DNA of 64,000 nucleotides from Phoronis australis. Lineage: Eukaryota; Phoronida; Phoronidae. The position numbers and the translations under genes were made by a program. Below the pieces are notes generated by a model. That model saw nothing but the letters and a program-made list of their open reading frames with translations. It searched no databases and was not told where the DNA came from. Numbering within the stretch: the first letter of the stretch is position 1; every line of letters begins with the position of its first letter. This document shows, in pieces, positions 36,520 to 48,148 of the stretch. Where the stretch lies: assembly GCA_002633005.1 (NCBI GenBank), contig NMRA01000039.1:642291-706290 (forward strand), given 5' to 3'.

Positions 36520-36804
36520 TATGGCGCAGTTGTGAAAGCTGTGCGCAATGAATCATAAAAATTCTACACTTAAGCCTCGACCATTCATAACTTTTCGTAC
36601 AACCAGAAGTTATGTCAAGCCCTAGAAATCCGCAATCAAGGATTCGAAATAAAAGAATTCCAAAAGCTATGACACAGTCGTGAAAACTGTGCACAGCCAA
36701 TGTTAAAAATTCTCCAGTAAGGCTCGACCATTCATAACTTTTCTTACAACCAGAAGCGCTAGAAATCTGCAGTCAAGGATTCAAAATAAAAGAATTCCAA
36801 AAGC
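36520..36804. repeat. Tandem duplication, about 140 bp, two units
   Basis: Units 36520-36667 and 36668-36804 share CTCGACCATTCATAACTTTTC, ACAACCAGAAG, CAAGGATTC-AAATAAAAGAATTCC and AAAAGC. The first has about 10 extra bases (TTATGTCAAG). Divergence is clearly higher than in the assembly-type duplications, so this is an old real duplication. Confidence 0.85.
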
Positions 36805-38600
36805 AACAAATGTAGCTGTGTAAGGCATTTTAGAGTGATGTTTGTGGTTTGAAACAAAAGGTGAGAAATGGGATGAAACAAGTCTTAAATGTTCTATTTT
36901 CAGAATGACAAAAAATTAATTTCGGCATCGGGTTGAGCAATGCCAAACCTCAAAACACTGCCTGATATTGAACAATTTTCACCTAAGAGAATAAGTCTCG
37001 CCAAATTTAGCACTGACACAGCGCTTTTTCTACCCGAAGCCCTTAAATCATTATTTTCCAGGCAGCTGCACATCTGTCGTTTGAGCTGTTGCCCGTGTGA
37101 AATCCCAGAATTTGCGAGATTTAACATGAAAAATAGAGCACTGGAAGTAATCGTTGTGCCAACAGGAGTTGGAAGTGGTACCAGCAGACACAGAAGATAC
37201 TTCATAACTCTAGTATCATCCCATTACAATTCGCATGCCAACAAAATTTGAAGAGGATCGAGCAGAGGTCTCTTTCGTGCTCCCACAACACTAAAGAGTT
37301 CTACACCATTGGTTTACTGAAATACACCAAGAAAATTGGCAAATAAAAAAATTAGGGCTTGACAACAATTGCTATTCGCACATGCAAGCTGAAATTTGTA
37401 AATGCGCACTGAGATTTTGGTCAACTTTTTAGTTTTAGGTGTGTAACTTGGAAGTACTAGCTCATGTGAGCAGAGTTTGACACTTCCTCCACAAGTGACA
37501 AAAAAAGAACCAACTGAAGGAATCTCAATTTTTTAAAAATACCCTCACTTAGAACACTGTACTGTCAGCCTTTTTCCAGTATGCAATACCTTGCGAGACG
37601 GAACTTCTGAATGCGACCTGAATTCTGGGACTTCAGGGACTAGGGTCTGAGGTTACAAATTACAACCTGTCCATCTTCATAGCTTCAAAGACTTTGAAAA
37701 TACTGAGAAACGAAGATAAGTTTATATGGCCACCGAAGTTGAAAATTAGTGTATTAAACAATTTGTCAATCAAACTTCTGATCTGAGACAGTTCTCTGAG
37801 GCTTGTACCCATAATCTATTAAATCAATGAATATTTGTCTCTGATTCCAAAGCAAGCAATTTATCTCCAATTCCAAAGTAAACAATTTGTCCGGATTTTA
37901 AAGTAAACACTTTTGTCTCTCACATCAAAGATCAAATAATTTTTTGACAGCTCTCATTTTTATTGTGCACCTGGAAATTGTATTTAAGATGAAGACGGTG
38001 GAAAATGACAACATATCGCAGAATTTCCGAGAAATAATTCACCAACCAGACTGTATTGAATGAAAAACAACAATACTTTGTTCAGACTTAAATTGTGAGA
38101 ATTTCAAGTTTCATGTTCAAAAAAGTGAATGAATTGATGTAATAGTTGCAATTTATGAAGACTAATTTCAAATCTCTGTATTTACAGGCGTTTTTATGCT
38201 ATCTGTGAGACGCTGTTTTTTGCTACCGACGTATAGAGATAAAGCTTTGGTTCCTTGCTGCCTTCAGAAGTAACTTAAGATTTTTAGGATGTGCTGTTAG
38301 GCAGATTATCTGGTTATCTGCCTTTTGTTCATTGAAGCTCTTGTAGTAAAACAGTTCTACAGTGCCGGAAATATGGGATAAATGGTTCCTTTCAACTCTC
38401 AATTGCGTGTGTATGGTAATTCACCACTAATTAACCAAAGAAACAATTGCCAAAATTGTCATTTTTCGATTTTGCAAAGGCCGATTTCTTCGCTGCAAAT
38501 AATGGAAAATCAACTAAAAATTTGTTTTACGACACAGCGCAAACCATGCTGGTAATAAAATGAAATTTCCTGAATGCTTACTTTAGTGGAGAAATTTGAC

Positions 38601-38766
38601 CAGTCATATTATACGGTACCAGATATAAGTCCACTAGTCAGTCATATTATACGGTACCAGATATAAGTCCACTAGTCAGTCATATTATACGGTACCAGAT
38701 ATAAGTCCACTAGTCAGTCACATTATACGGTACCAGATATAAGTCCACTAGTCAGTCATATTATAC
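38601..38766. repeat. 38-bp tandem array, 4.4 units
   Basis: Units start at 38601, 38639, 38677, 38715 and (partial) 38753. Each carries CAGTCATATTATACGGTACC then AGATATAAGTCCACTAGT. One base (CATATT to CACATT) differs among the full copies. No terminal repeats or coding sequence nearby. Confidence 0.97.
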
Positions 38767-40272
38767 CATAATGGTAAAAATGTGAAGGACTATCATCCTT
38801 GCACAACATTGTTTAAAATTTTGCACAAGCATTTTATGTTTTTAGTTTTTAATTGTTTTTTCATTTATTGAAAAATATTGGCATTACTGTCATATTTTAA
38901 AACTTTCCCATAACAACCAAGGTAATTTTACAATATTGAATTGCAATCCTGTCAAATTTTACTCTTAATTTTGTTCTTACCGTGTCATTTCCAACACCCT
39001 AAGACACCTTCCTATTAGCCAGCCTGTCTTTATCATTCTTTTTCAGGTCATTTCCGCAATTTATTTTCAACATCAACAAAATCACAGATGTCCTTATTCT
39101 ATAATGTCATTATCACGTCTTTTTGGCAAATTGATGAGAAGTCTCTCCACAACCCTTTCATTGCGCAACTGCTCCACCAAAAAATATTCTCCAATCTGGA
39201 CCAAATATAATGAATTAAACTAGCAAATGTCAATGTTTCAGATACTGCACAATGCTCAAAATTTCATAAAATTTCATTGGGTGTCAGCTACGCTATATAA
39301 TCTATGCTAAAAATGAATAAATTTCGCTAAATAAGTATTTTTGTTACGAAATTTGCTAGCAAAAATGAAATTCCCATCTTCCACCACACTGAGTCCGAAA
39401 CAGAAGAATTTTCCCCTATCATTGGTTTCCATGGTTTTTTTCACACAGTAATCACATAGTCACAGCTATCGCATCCAGCTAGTACGCAATTATTGAATAG
39501 AACAATGCTATTGACGTCACGCTTTTTGAATCATGGCTAGGACTAGAGGTGCCATTATACTATGATGAATTAGCTCAGATTTGCAGGCATACGGGAAATA
39601 TTTGATTTTCTCTGGAATATTGATGTTTCATTGTTGCTTTGAATTTGTTGTTATTCATGGTCAGTTTCTTCTGACCACACCATGCTGAAGTTGTTAATCA
39701 GGAATTTTGAGCCAATGAATAGTAGTGAATACATCAGTTCCATTCTTTTCTCCAATTCATTTGAGTACGACATCTCCAACAAGAAGAAGAGTATATTGAG
39801 CACTGCACAATAACTTGCCATTGACAGAGGAATAGGACAGTAAGAGTCAACAGATAAGACACTGACTAGAACAGAGCTACCAATTAAACGCAAGATTAAC
39901 CAACATTAAAACTGCAATTAACAGTCGATTTATCTGCCAAGATTGAGGCTACCTATTGTCCTCGTCACCTAATTAGTCATCATGGAAATGTTATTTAAAA
40001 AAGAAAATGTCAAGAAATAACAATGCTCAACTAATATATATATATGATCGTTCTTTTGTTTTTGTTCATTGACATCCTTTGAATAAGCTGAGTGAAGGCA
40101 GTTTACACTCTGTACTTATTGCATGCATGTGAACATTGTTTAAAAAGGATTGCAGATGGTCCAATGACAGAAATGCATGTCAAGTGCAGGTTGCCTAACA
40201 TTGGATCCAGTTCAGTCATGAAAAGTGACTTTAAAAGTGTATATCTTGAGACACCTTATACTTTGACTTAAG

Positions 40273-40330
40273 GCCACACACGCACACACGCACGCAAAAA
40301 CGCACACAAGCATGCACTCACGCACACGCG
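40273..40330. repeat. CA/CG-rich microsatellite left of the gap
   Basis: Runs of CACACA and CGCACA before the N stretch. Confidence 0.9.
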
Positions 40331-40726
40331 NNNNNNNNNNNNNNNNNNNNNNNNNNNNNNNNNNNNNNNNNNNNNNNNNNNNNNNNNNNNNNNNNNNNNN
40401 NNNNNNNNNNNNNNNNNNNNNNNNNNNNNNNNNNNNNNNNNNNNNNNNNNNNNNNNNNNNNNNNNNNNNNNNNNNNNNNNNNNNNNNNNNNNNNNNNNNN
40501 NNNNNNNNNNNNNNNNNNNNNNNNNNNNNNNNNNNNNNNNNNNNNNNNNNNNNNNNNNNNNNNNNNNNNNNNNNNNNNNNNNNNNNNNNNNNNNNNNNNN
40601 NNNNNNNNNNNNNNNNNNNNNNNNNNNNNNNNNNNNNNNNNNNNNNNNNNNNNNNNNNNNNNNNNNNNNNNNNNNNNNNNNNNNNNNNNNNNNNNNNNNN
40701 NNNNNNNNNNNNNNNNNNNNNNNNNN
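40331..40726. other. Assembly gap, 396 N
   Basis: Unsequenced, flanked by CA-rich microsatellite on both sides (40273-40330 with CACG and CACA steps; 40727-40744 pure CA). The gap is probably a collapsed or unreadable CA/CG repeat. Open frames crossing it are artefacts. Confidence 0.99.
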
Positions 40727-40744
40727 ACACACACACACACACAC
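40727..40744. repeat. (CA)n microsatellite right of the gap
   Basis: Nine ACs directly after the Ns, passing into an ATATAC-rich stretch. Confidence 0.9.
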
Positions 40745-41354
40745 AAATACAAATATAAATATATACATATATACACATTTCATTGAAAAGTAAGCTGTTC
40801 TTGGCCTTAGATTGCTTGTTCAACAAACTTTCGTATTGTCTACATGAATGTCTTTCTTCAGAGGGCAGTTGAAATAGTAGATCACTAGTGTAAGTGGCAT
40901 CACGAACACAAATATATGAGTATATGTAAAATAAAACACTGTACAAAACATTTCATAATAAAACAGTTGCTGTACTTCGACTAGACTTCAGTCATCCAAG
41001 GCAAATAAATTTGAAATCATAAACGCTATCTTGTATGATACATGAAACTAGAACAATGCCATTAAACACGAATATAAGGTTGCATATACAAGAACGCAAT
41101 TACAGAAGGAATTGTCATGGGAATTAATGTACTATAAAACATTGAAAAATTTAATAAAACACATAGGTGTTACAACATATGGACATAATTTATATAACAA
41201 CAAGGTACAATGGAACCCAGTATCTTTCATTGAAGATACCACTTTGATCTGTTTTTACAAGTTTAATTTCAGTTCTTTCAAACTCTCAAAATAGAGATCT
41301 TGTCTTTACATCACAACAGTGCAATAAAAATCCAATCGACATCAGTGGGTTTAC

Positions 41355-41395
41355 AAAGCGAGACTTCGAGACACATATCTCATCTTCAGGCTACT
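41355..41395 (-). repeat. CCTGAAGATGAGA...TCTCGAA hairpin motif, possible retroelement end
   Basis: On the minus strand, GCCTGAAGATGAGATATGTGTCTCGAAG contains a GAGA/TCTC stem. Motifs of the form GAAGATG(stem)CGAAA recur at ends of some animal retroelements, as I recall. A second instance, GGAAGATGACTGCTGAGAAGAGCCGAAACTG, lies at 23828-23858 (minus). No reverse transcriptase is visible near either. Confidence 0.35.
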
Positions 41396-42239
41396 ATTTA
41401 CAACTAGTTCACAGTGAAACGCACAGCAGAAATGACAAATGCAATATAACACATGAAGTTGGCATGCGCAACTATGATGATAAAAAACACACATGTATAA
41501 ATATACATACTTTGCTGTGCATCATAATGTACAGATCATCTAAATAATGATAGTGTCCTTTGAGTTTCTACTATTCTGTGCTTCAGTACATCATGGATTA
41601 GGTGCATGATAGTCTAATTCTAGTTTGCCTGCGCATCAAAGCTGTTTCGAGTTTTTACTAGTTTATACCTCCAATTTAGGGGTCATCGAGTGCACACTTG
41701 AACTAGACACTCATAAGTTTTAACCCTAGCATACACAAGTAAAGACTAACAGACACCTATCTTGAGTTAGCGCAAAAGTAGAACTGAAAATTTGAAAAAT
41801 ACTTTCATATTCAATTTTGAGTACTATGATAATATCCCTGATGCAGTTCAAAATCAGTACGACAACTTTTAGCTGAAGAGCATTATAAACGTTTAGACTT
41901 TACAAGCCAAACGCTCGGCTCATTAAAGCTCATTGGCACATAGAATGACCGAATGTAGCATTTGTGAGTATTTCGATGAGTTAAAAACAATAAGTAAAGT
42001 TGATGGAAGGGTTGCAACAGTGTGAAGTTATAACAGCTAGTTAACACCTGTTTGAGACAGGAAAATGAACTAGGCACAAGATGATGTCGCGTACGTAAGT
42101 GACCGAAGACAAAAGTTTAACTTTTCCAACTTAAATGACACAGGTAGCGCAACTCGGAACGGATCAGTTTGGTCCACCTCAAGTGCTAGTATGAGCTGAA
42201 AGGTGGAGTGAGGAAAATCAGCCCTTAACAGTTGAGGTT

Positions 42240-42420
42240 ACACACGACCTTATTGACAGGCCTGCCAATTCAGCCAAATACTTACAAAATTATATATATT
42301 TTAGCTCAAATATCTACAAATTGAATGTATATTCTCTGACAGTAGAAAGCCTGCAGATTTTTAACCTTTTAACAACCTGTTAATTCATTGGGTCCTCCAA
42401 AACCTTAAGCCCTTGCAGAG
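42240..42420 (+). mobile_element. TAGGACCTTA-family MITE fragment
   Basis: GACCTTATTGACAGGCCTGCC, CAGCCAAATACTTACAAAATTAT and CTGACAGTAGAAAGCCTGCAGA parallel the left third of the family, most closely the copy at 54038. The 3' part is not recognisable. Confidence 0.55.
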
Positions 42421-43228
42421 CTGAAACACAACTGTAAAGCCTGCTTCTTCAGTCCAGAATTAGCAGTAATCTCACCAAAATGAAGAATGCCTTTTGAAAT
42501 AAAGTGCAACAGATCGGCATGACTTTGGGCAGAAGCTTTTTGTGTTTTGTTTTCAAAAAATCACACTAGGAAAGCTAAAAGACATTTTTTTCAAAAAAAA
42601 AATAAAACTAGGAAAGCTTCAAGACATGTTCTCTGAAAGAAATGACCTCATTCTTCCGATAGACCTAACTCGACATGTTTTTCAATTAGGCACTCAGCTT
42701 CCAAACCTATGTGTCTAATCAGTATGACAGCCAACACGTTGGCCTGCGGGATATGATCAAACAGAATTTTCCATAATCTTACTGCCATGTGCCAAGCAGT
42801 CGAGAGATTTCGCATAATATCCATCCATGGGATTATATCGATTTGGAACCAGGAGCATTTCAGACAATAAATATTTTATTAGAAGGTAGTGGGTAAATTT
42901 CATTTGCAAACTGAGTGTCTCTACTTAGCAATGTTCATAGATCAATGAACCATTGGTGCTATGCAAACAAATATTAATGCAGTCCCACTAAAGTACAACC
43001 ACAGAGAAAAATTCCATTCATGCTTCATTCCTGACACTTGGGGCAGACCAGCAACTTGGAACATGCCAAAACAATCAAACAAATTCCTTTACTGGACATT
43101 ATACCTAGTTACAGTTCATTACCTGTGGTGACTAGTCGTGACTCCAATCTGACTCAAAACCTGGGTCAGACCAGAGAAAGAATGCAACACAAATACTATG
43201 CTTTGAATTTTCTGTCTAAGTGTGCTAC

Positions 43229-43410
43229 TTTCAATAGCACACTGGGCTCTACCCTTTCAATAGCACACTAGGCTCTACCCTTTCAACAGCACACTGGGCT
43301 CTACCCTTTCAATAGCACACTAAGCTCTACCCTTTCAATAGCACACTGGGCTCTACCCTTTCAATAGCACACTGGGCTCTACCCTTTCAATAGCACACTG
43401 GGCTCTGCCC
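43229..43410. repeat. 26-bp tandem array, 7 units
   Basis: The unit TTTCAATAGCACACTGGGCT then CTACCC repeats from 43229 with a constant period of 26. A few units have CACTAGGC, CACTAAGC or CAACAGC. The array ends exactly where the 633-bp duplicated block begins. Confidence 0.96.
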
Positions 43411-43414
43411 TTTC

Positions 43415-44047
43415 AAAATGCCAATGGTGTCCAGCAACATTCCATAGGAGGCAACAAACGTGTGAACTCAAGTTCTGCCACCAGTATGAACTACAAGCAC
43501 AGAAATAGGACAGTCTGTTTACAAAAAAAAAAACAGGTAAATAAGCACGGGTAAATAAGCAAGCTGCTAATGTGATCGCCTAATGTCATCCAGTAAGCAT
43601 TATGCCTCCTCCCCCCTTGGATGAAAAATTTCAAGTCCGGGCCATCGTCTTCTCCGTTGGAAGAAAAATGCACTCGCTGGCTCAACGAAGAACACCCAGA
43701 TTCCCAAATGTACAGTTCATCTAGACGTTAGTTAGAAGTCTGATCAATGTGTTCATTGCTGCCCAAATTCACTGAAACCATGGCGTCCTATACAACACTT
43801 TCGCAACAAGCAGTTTTTACACCAACACCAGTGCGAATGCCTATGCAAGGAAAACAAACTTTTTACATATTACGGGATACCGACAGCAGAGTGCCTAGCA
43901 AATATGAGGTTGAGAGCACAGAAATTCCAAGAAAACTTGAGTTTAAAAGTTATATACTCTTTTATATGCTGTTCCTACAGGGGTACTTAGCACATGCAAA
44001 TACGACATAATGACATCACGCCAGAGGAGAGGCATTCACTTGATGAC
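43415..44047. repeat. 633-bp block, first copy of a duplication ending at an N
   Basis: Matches 44049-44680 with about seven single-base differences and a poly-A length change. Continuous on its left with the 26-bp array. Confidence 0.95.
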
Positions 44048-44680
44048 NAAAATGCCAATGCTGTCCAGCAACATTCCATAGGAGGCAACAAACGCGTGAA
44101 CTCAAGTTCTGCCACCAGTAGGAACTACAAGCACAGAAATAGGACAGTCTGTTTACAAAAAAAAAACAGGCAAATAAGCACGGGTAAATAAGCAAGCTGC
44201 TAATGTGATCGCCTAATGTCATCCAGTAAGCATTATGCCTCCTCCCCCCTTGGATGAAAAATTTCAAGTCCGGGCCATCGTCTTCTCAGTTGGAAGAAAA
44301 ATGCACTCGCTGGCTCAACGAAGAACACCCAGATTCCCAAATGTACAGTTCATCTAGACGTTAGTTAGAAGTCTGATCAGTGTGTTCATTGCTGCCCAAA
44401 TTCACTGAAACCATGGCGTCCTATACAACACTTTCGCAACAGGCAGTTTTTACACCAACACCAGTGCGAATGCCTATGCAAGGAAAACAAACTTTTTACA
44501 TATTACGGGATACCGACAGCAGAGTGCCTAGCAAATATGAGGTTGAGAGCACAGAAATTCCAAGAAAACTTGAGTTTAAAAGTTATATACTCTTTTATAT
44601 GCTGTTCCTACAGGGGTACTTAGCACATGCAAATACGACATAATGACATCACGCCAGAGGAGAGGCATTCACTTGATGAC
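44048..44680. repeat. Single N plus second copy of the 633-bp block
   Basis: The N at 44048 is followed by the second copy, which continues into unique DNA on its right. Divergence near 1% and the N at the junction suggest two alleles placed side by side, not a genomic tandem duplication. Confidence 0.9.
44413..44643 (+). CDS. Hypothetical small open frame, 76 aa (copy also at 43780-44010)
   Basis: The ATG is in a strong start context (GAAACCATGGCG). The frame begins MASYTTLSQQAVFTPTPVRM, contains QTFYILRDTDSRVPSKYEV, and ends with a hydrophobic stretch (YILFYMLFLQGYLA) before the stop. The only base difference from the allelic copy inside the frame is silent (CAA/CAG). An earlier in-frame ATG lies 33 bases upstream. 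The hydrophobic tail may be read-through into an intron, since a CTGTTCCTACAG acceptor-like site lies within it. I recognise no family. It could be a first exon or chance; codon content is ordinary and no promoter is visible. Confidence 0.3.
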   Translation: MASYTTLSQQAVFTPTPVRMPMQGKQTFYILRDTDSRVPSKYEVESTEIPRKLEFKSYILFYMLFLQGYLAHANTT

Positions 44681-44804
44681 GATGAACACTCAAAGTTTCA
44701 GTGCAGCACTGAGCCTGGAACCACACGAACATGGTGGATCTCTGCGTCCAAAAACACTTGCTGGATCCATGCAGAGGAAGAAGTTGGAATCCCGAAGCAA
44801 TTAG
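44614..44804 (+). CDS. Hypothetical terminal exon downstream of the 76-aa frame
   Basis: After the acceptor-like TTTTATATGCTGTTCCTACAG, a frame stays open for 62 codons to TAG. It contains SRQRRGIHLMT, then SFSAALSLEPHEHGGSLRPK, then SMQRKKLESRSN. The basic, low-hydrophobic composition looks protein-like, but there is no family match and no clear GT donor linking it to the frame at 44413. The first part (to 44680) lies in the duplicated block; the rest is unique. Confidence 0.22.
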
Positions 44805-46227
44805 GCAAATTATAATTTGTAATCAATTTCCATCCGTGTGAATGAGAACTTACTGTAGGTAACAGGCCGTGTAAATGCAGGCAGGTGATGTCGTAAGTCA
44901 CTCTATGTCACAAGTCACTTAAGTAAAAGCAACACATGTGGGAGTCTGCCACCAGTGTTGTTTACCTCACATGAACCAAACTGGGCACCAAGCTGTATTT
45001 GAAAACACCTCAGCCATGTGTAGAAAATCTAATCTCTAGTCATATTTGAAAAGCTCCACGCCTACATAAACATACCAACATAACAATACTTCTATAGCTT
45101 GTTTCTGCACAAAAATCTAATACGGTATGCTGACAAAATTGACCCCCTTTGTTGTATCACAAGAAAATTCCTTATGAGAACGCTGAAATAAAGATACTAA
45201 CTTTTAAGTGAAATTTGCACGCTAATTCCTCATCTGTGTGTTTGCTTGGTCAAAGTAGTTAGAAACACAGCATATAACGACGATGTAAATATGAAGTAGG
45301 TTGAAAATTGCCAAAATTGTTCAAAGAACAAGTTTTGTGGCAAAAATGACACCCCGCAAATTACTCAACCGTGTCCAGTATTCCTAAGGTGGTACAATTG
45401 CAATTTGTTTAGCATAGCATACATCAAAATAGCATTATGGTTTAGTGCCTGCAATACATTCATAGTTAAGAGCACACAAATATACCTTTAATAACCTGTA
45501 AATACAGAATATCTTATTTTCAGTATGTAATTGCTCACAAACATTTCCTTGTAGAGTTACCACATTGCTGTATATATACCAAATAAAAACAACATTCAGT
45601 TTCAAAGTATAGCCAACGGTCTTTCCCAATCACTACTAAAACCTGGACAGGCTAAATCAATAACGGCATTGAGAAAGAACAAAACAACGAGCAAGCTCCA
45701 AAGACAACCTTTTAAAATATCTATTAAATTATTCATCCACTCAGGCTGGGTAAAAAAAATCAAACCCAACAAAAGATTACTAGGCATGGTTCATTTCCGA
45801 CAACAGCGAAAAGCTATTTACGACTTGCTTCGTAGCTTCCATAATTCGATCCAATTCAAGTCTCAGTAGATTTTGGGTCTCTTGCCAATATACGTTTCCA
45901 TCTGCTTCTTCATTATCTCCTTACAAAGTTTGTCAGATGCAAAAATATTAACAGGCTGTCTGAGTATAACAGCTAGCTACTTTAAAAGACTGAGACATGG
46001 CAGTGAAATCTGCTCAAACCATAAAATGAAAAATATAGTTTACGTACAATAAACATTTCTTAACAATCAGCTTATTGCCTACATGCCGTTTAAGAAACCA
46101 CTTTTCATCAAAAAATAGAATACGACTCAAAAATATTCAGTATATCTGAGATATTCAGGTCATTGACCAAAAATCAGCTTGTTTCAGCAGATAGTACTCT
46201 TTGGTTCTTACCTTTCTTTGAATAGCT

Positions 46228-46292
46228 TGTGTTTAATTTGGTATCTTGTCTCAAATTGCAAATTTGGTATCTGGTCTCAAATTGCAAGTTGG
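46228..46292. repeat. Two-unit tandem repeat, about 31 bp
   Basis: TTTGGTATCTTGTCTCAAATTGCAAA is followed directly by TTTGGTATCTGGTCTCAAATTGCAAG. Confidence 0.75.
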
Positions 46293-46889
46293 TTTGTGCC
46301 TGGGTGTGTGTATTTGTCAGAGAAAAATCAAGCATATGTTGTTATAAATAAATGGTAATAAAAAGTATGCAAAAAATCAACTTGTTGTTAAAATCATCAA
46401 ATAAATCCAAAAGCACTGAATCAGTTTATTATCCAAATATATTCCATTTTCCGAAGATATTTCAATATTTTACCCAAGTGGGTTATACCTGTACATCAGT
46501 TGGTTGTATGTTGTTGATGTATACTATCATCAGGACTGGTTGTGTATGGAGTAAGCCTAGACTTACTACCAAAAACAGGAGGCCTGTCAGGAAGAGAATA
46601 ACTATTCTCCCAAAAATGACATGATTAGAAACAGACATCTAAAACAACAGACTGCAAGTTGATGGACACTGATCACTTTAGGGAACCTTCAAATCGAGAG
46701 AATTGCTTCTCTAAAGGCCCATGGGCCTACCGCATATCTTGAGAATTTTTCAAATATAGGGGGACCCATTAGTGGGAGTTTCTTTCAATGTTTGAGGAGA
46801 CCGACAGTCTCAAACACCTCACAGCATGCAAACAACAATGAGCAGTGGGTTTGATATGATACCTTTGATCAAGCTTCTTATCAAAGATG

Positions 46890-47345
46890 ATGCAAAAGCC
46901 TAGATAAAAAATTCCAAATTTAGCTAATTTTTGAACATCATATCTCAGAACTGGCTGATGAGATTCAGATGAAAGTTTCAGCACACTACCCTTGATACAC
47001 TGTTCTCTAAAACCCTGTCACGACAATGGTCCACTTTCGCATAAGCGCTAATAAAAATATTATTTTCATCACTTTTATGAAGAAATTGCACAAAACAAAA
47101 ACGAAATACTTCTATAAAACTGCAACAGCTTTTTTGAGATTTCATCAAAAACATTTACCGAACATCAAATAAAACTTGCACGTGATATTGATACATTTCT
47201 CTTGCTTTGAATGTACCTTCCTTTTTTGGTAATTTTACTAAGACATGATCATGTGAGCCAATTAATGACAGATTTGTCTAAGTTGAAAATAAAAGAACAC
47301 ACTTTTGATGACTTGATTTTAACTTTCATAGATATTTGACTTAAT
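46890..47345 (-). mobile_element. TAGGACCTTA-family MITE, reversed and decayed
   Basis: On the minus strand the order of landmarks is that of the family: TCAT-AAAAGTGTGTTC, CATGATCATGTCTTAGTAAAATTACC, TAGAGAACAGTGTATCAAGGGTAG, GAAACTTTCATCTGAATCTCATCAG, GAGATATGATGTTC. Outer ends are unclear. Confidence 0.6.
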
Positions 47346-47439
47346 GCACTGGACTTTATTTGTGACAAGACATTACAGGACATTTTCTCGCAGGCAATTT
47401 GAAAATGTATCACGAAAATGTAGTGTATCCAGCTAGGGC

Positions 47440-47509
47440 CTAGAAACCTGACTCAAGGGTCCAGAGTGGCTCAGTGGGACACTGCTAGACCCTTGAGTCA
47501 GGTTTCTAG
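47440..47509. repeat. Perfect 22-bp-arm hairpin around a tRNA-like A box
   Basis: 47440-47461 is the exact reverse complement of 47488-47509, with a 26-base loop. The loop contains GAGTGGCTCAGTGGGA, like a polymerase III A box, and the right arm plus ACCTCAG could be a decayed B-box region. Probably an inverted duplication within a SINE. It could also transcribe as a miRNA-like hairpin. Confidence 0.75.
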
Positions 47510-47984
47510 CACCTCAGCGCGGTTTTAACTATATATTAAAAAGCACAAAAATGGTTCCAGGTGAACAGTGCAATGGGTCCGCGTGCACAGCCTACGCACG
47601 TCTGGAACAACGTGTACCAGACTGCCTACAATTATTTCTTTGAGCCTATGCACGCCTAGAGTAATGGTGGGATATAACATGCCCGCATTTTGAGAACTCA
47701 GAATAACGGGCATCAAACTCCGGGTTCTCAAAATATGAGCATGTTATAACTGACTAGTGCCCACACCTGGAATACCACAACCGGTCACCTGCCTACTTTT
47801 AGCACATGAAACCTCAATTGGTTAAGGAAGGAGAGAAAATGGCGTAATTAGCAAAATGGCATAATTAGCAAAATATAACACCTTTAAAACCACTTGTATT
47901 GATGGAATTTTACTCAACACAGAAAACCTTAGATGAGGTTATAGACCATTAGCTCTTGAAATAATTTTTCCTGTACATTGCTAC

Positions 47985-48148
47985 CAGTGGCAGATTTAAG
48001 GTGGGGCCAAGTGGGCCATGTCCCCACCCTGAAATTTATCCCAGATTCCATTTGCCAGTTCGGGGGTGCAAATGCCTGACGGCCGAAATCATGGATAATA
48101 CTATGCCCTGCCCTCCCCCCCCAATTCAAAATCCTGCATCCAACCCTG
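47985..48148. repeat. Possible hAT-like MITE
   Basis: Begins CAGTGGCAGATTTAAGGTGGGG and ends CATCCAACCCTG, resembling common CAGTGGCGGAT hAT-type short elements. The inverted match is weak. The flanks share GCTAC but no clean 8-bp target duplication. Confidence 0.3.

Noticed and set aside
36900-37251. Overlapping frames of about 100 aa on both strands
   Set aside because: Mutually exclusive and without homology; most likely a GC-richer patch with few stops.
40212-40946. Long open frames of 148-244 aa crossing the N gap
   Set aside because: They consist mostly of untranslatable N; the flanks are microsatellite.
45290-45350. Minus-strand Leu-Pro-Gln-Asn codons as a candidate for Elk exon 1
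   Set aside because: The residues that follow do not match the PAS-cap and no donor of the right phase follows.
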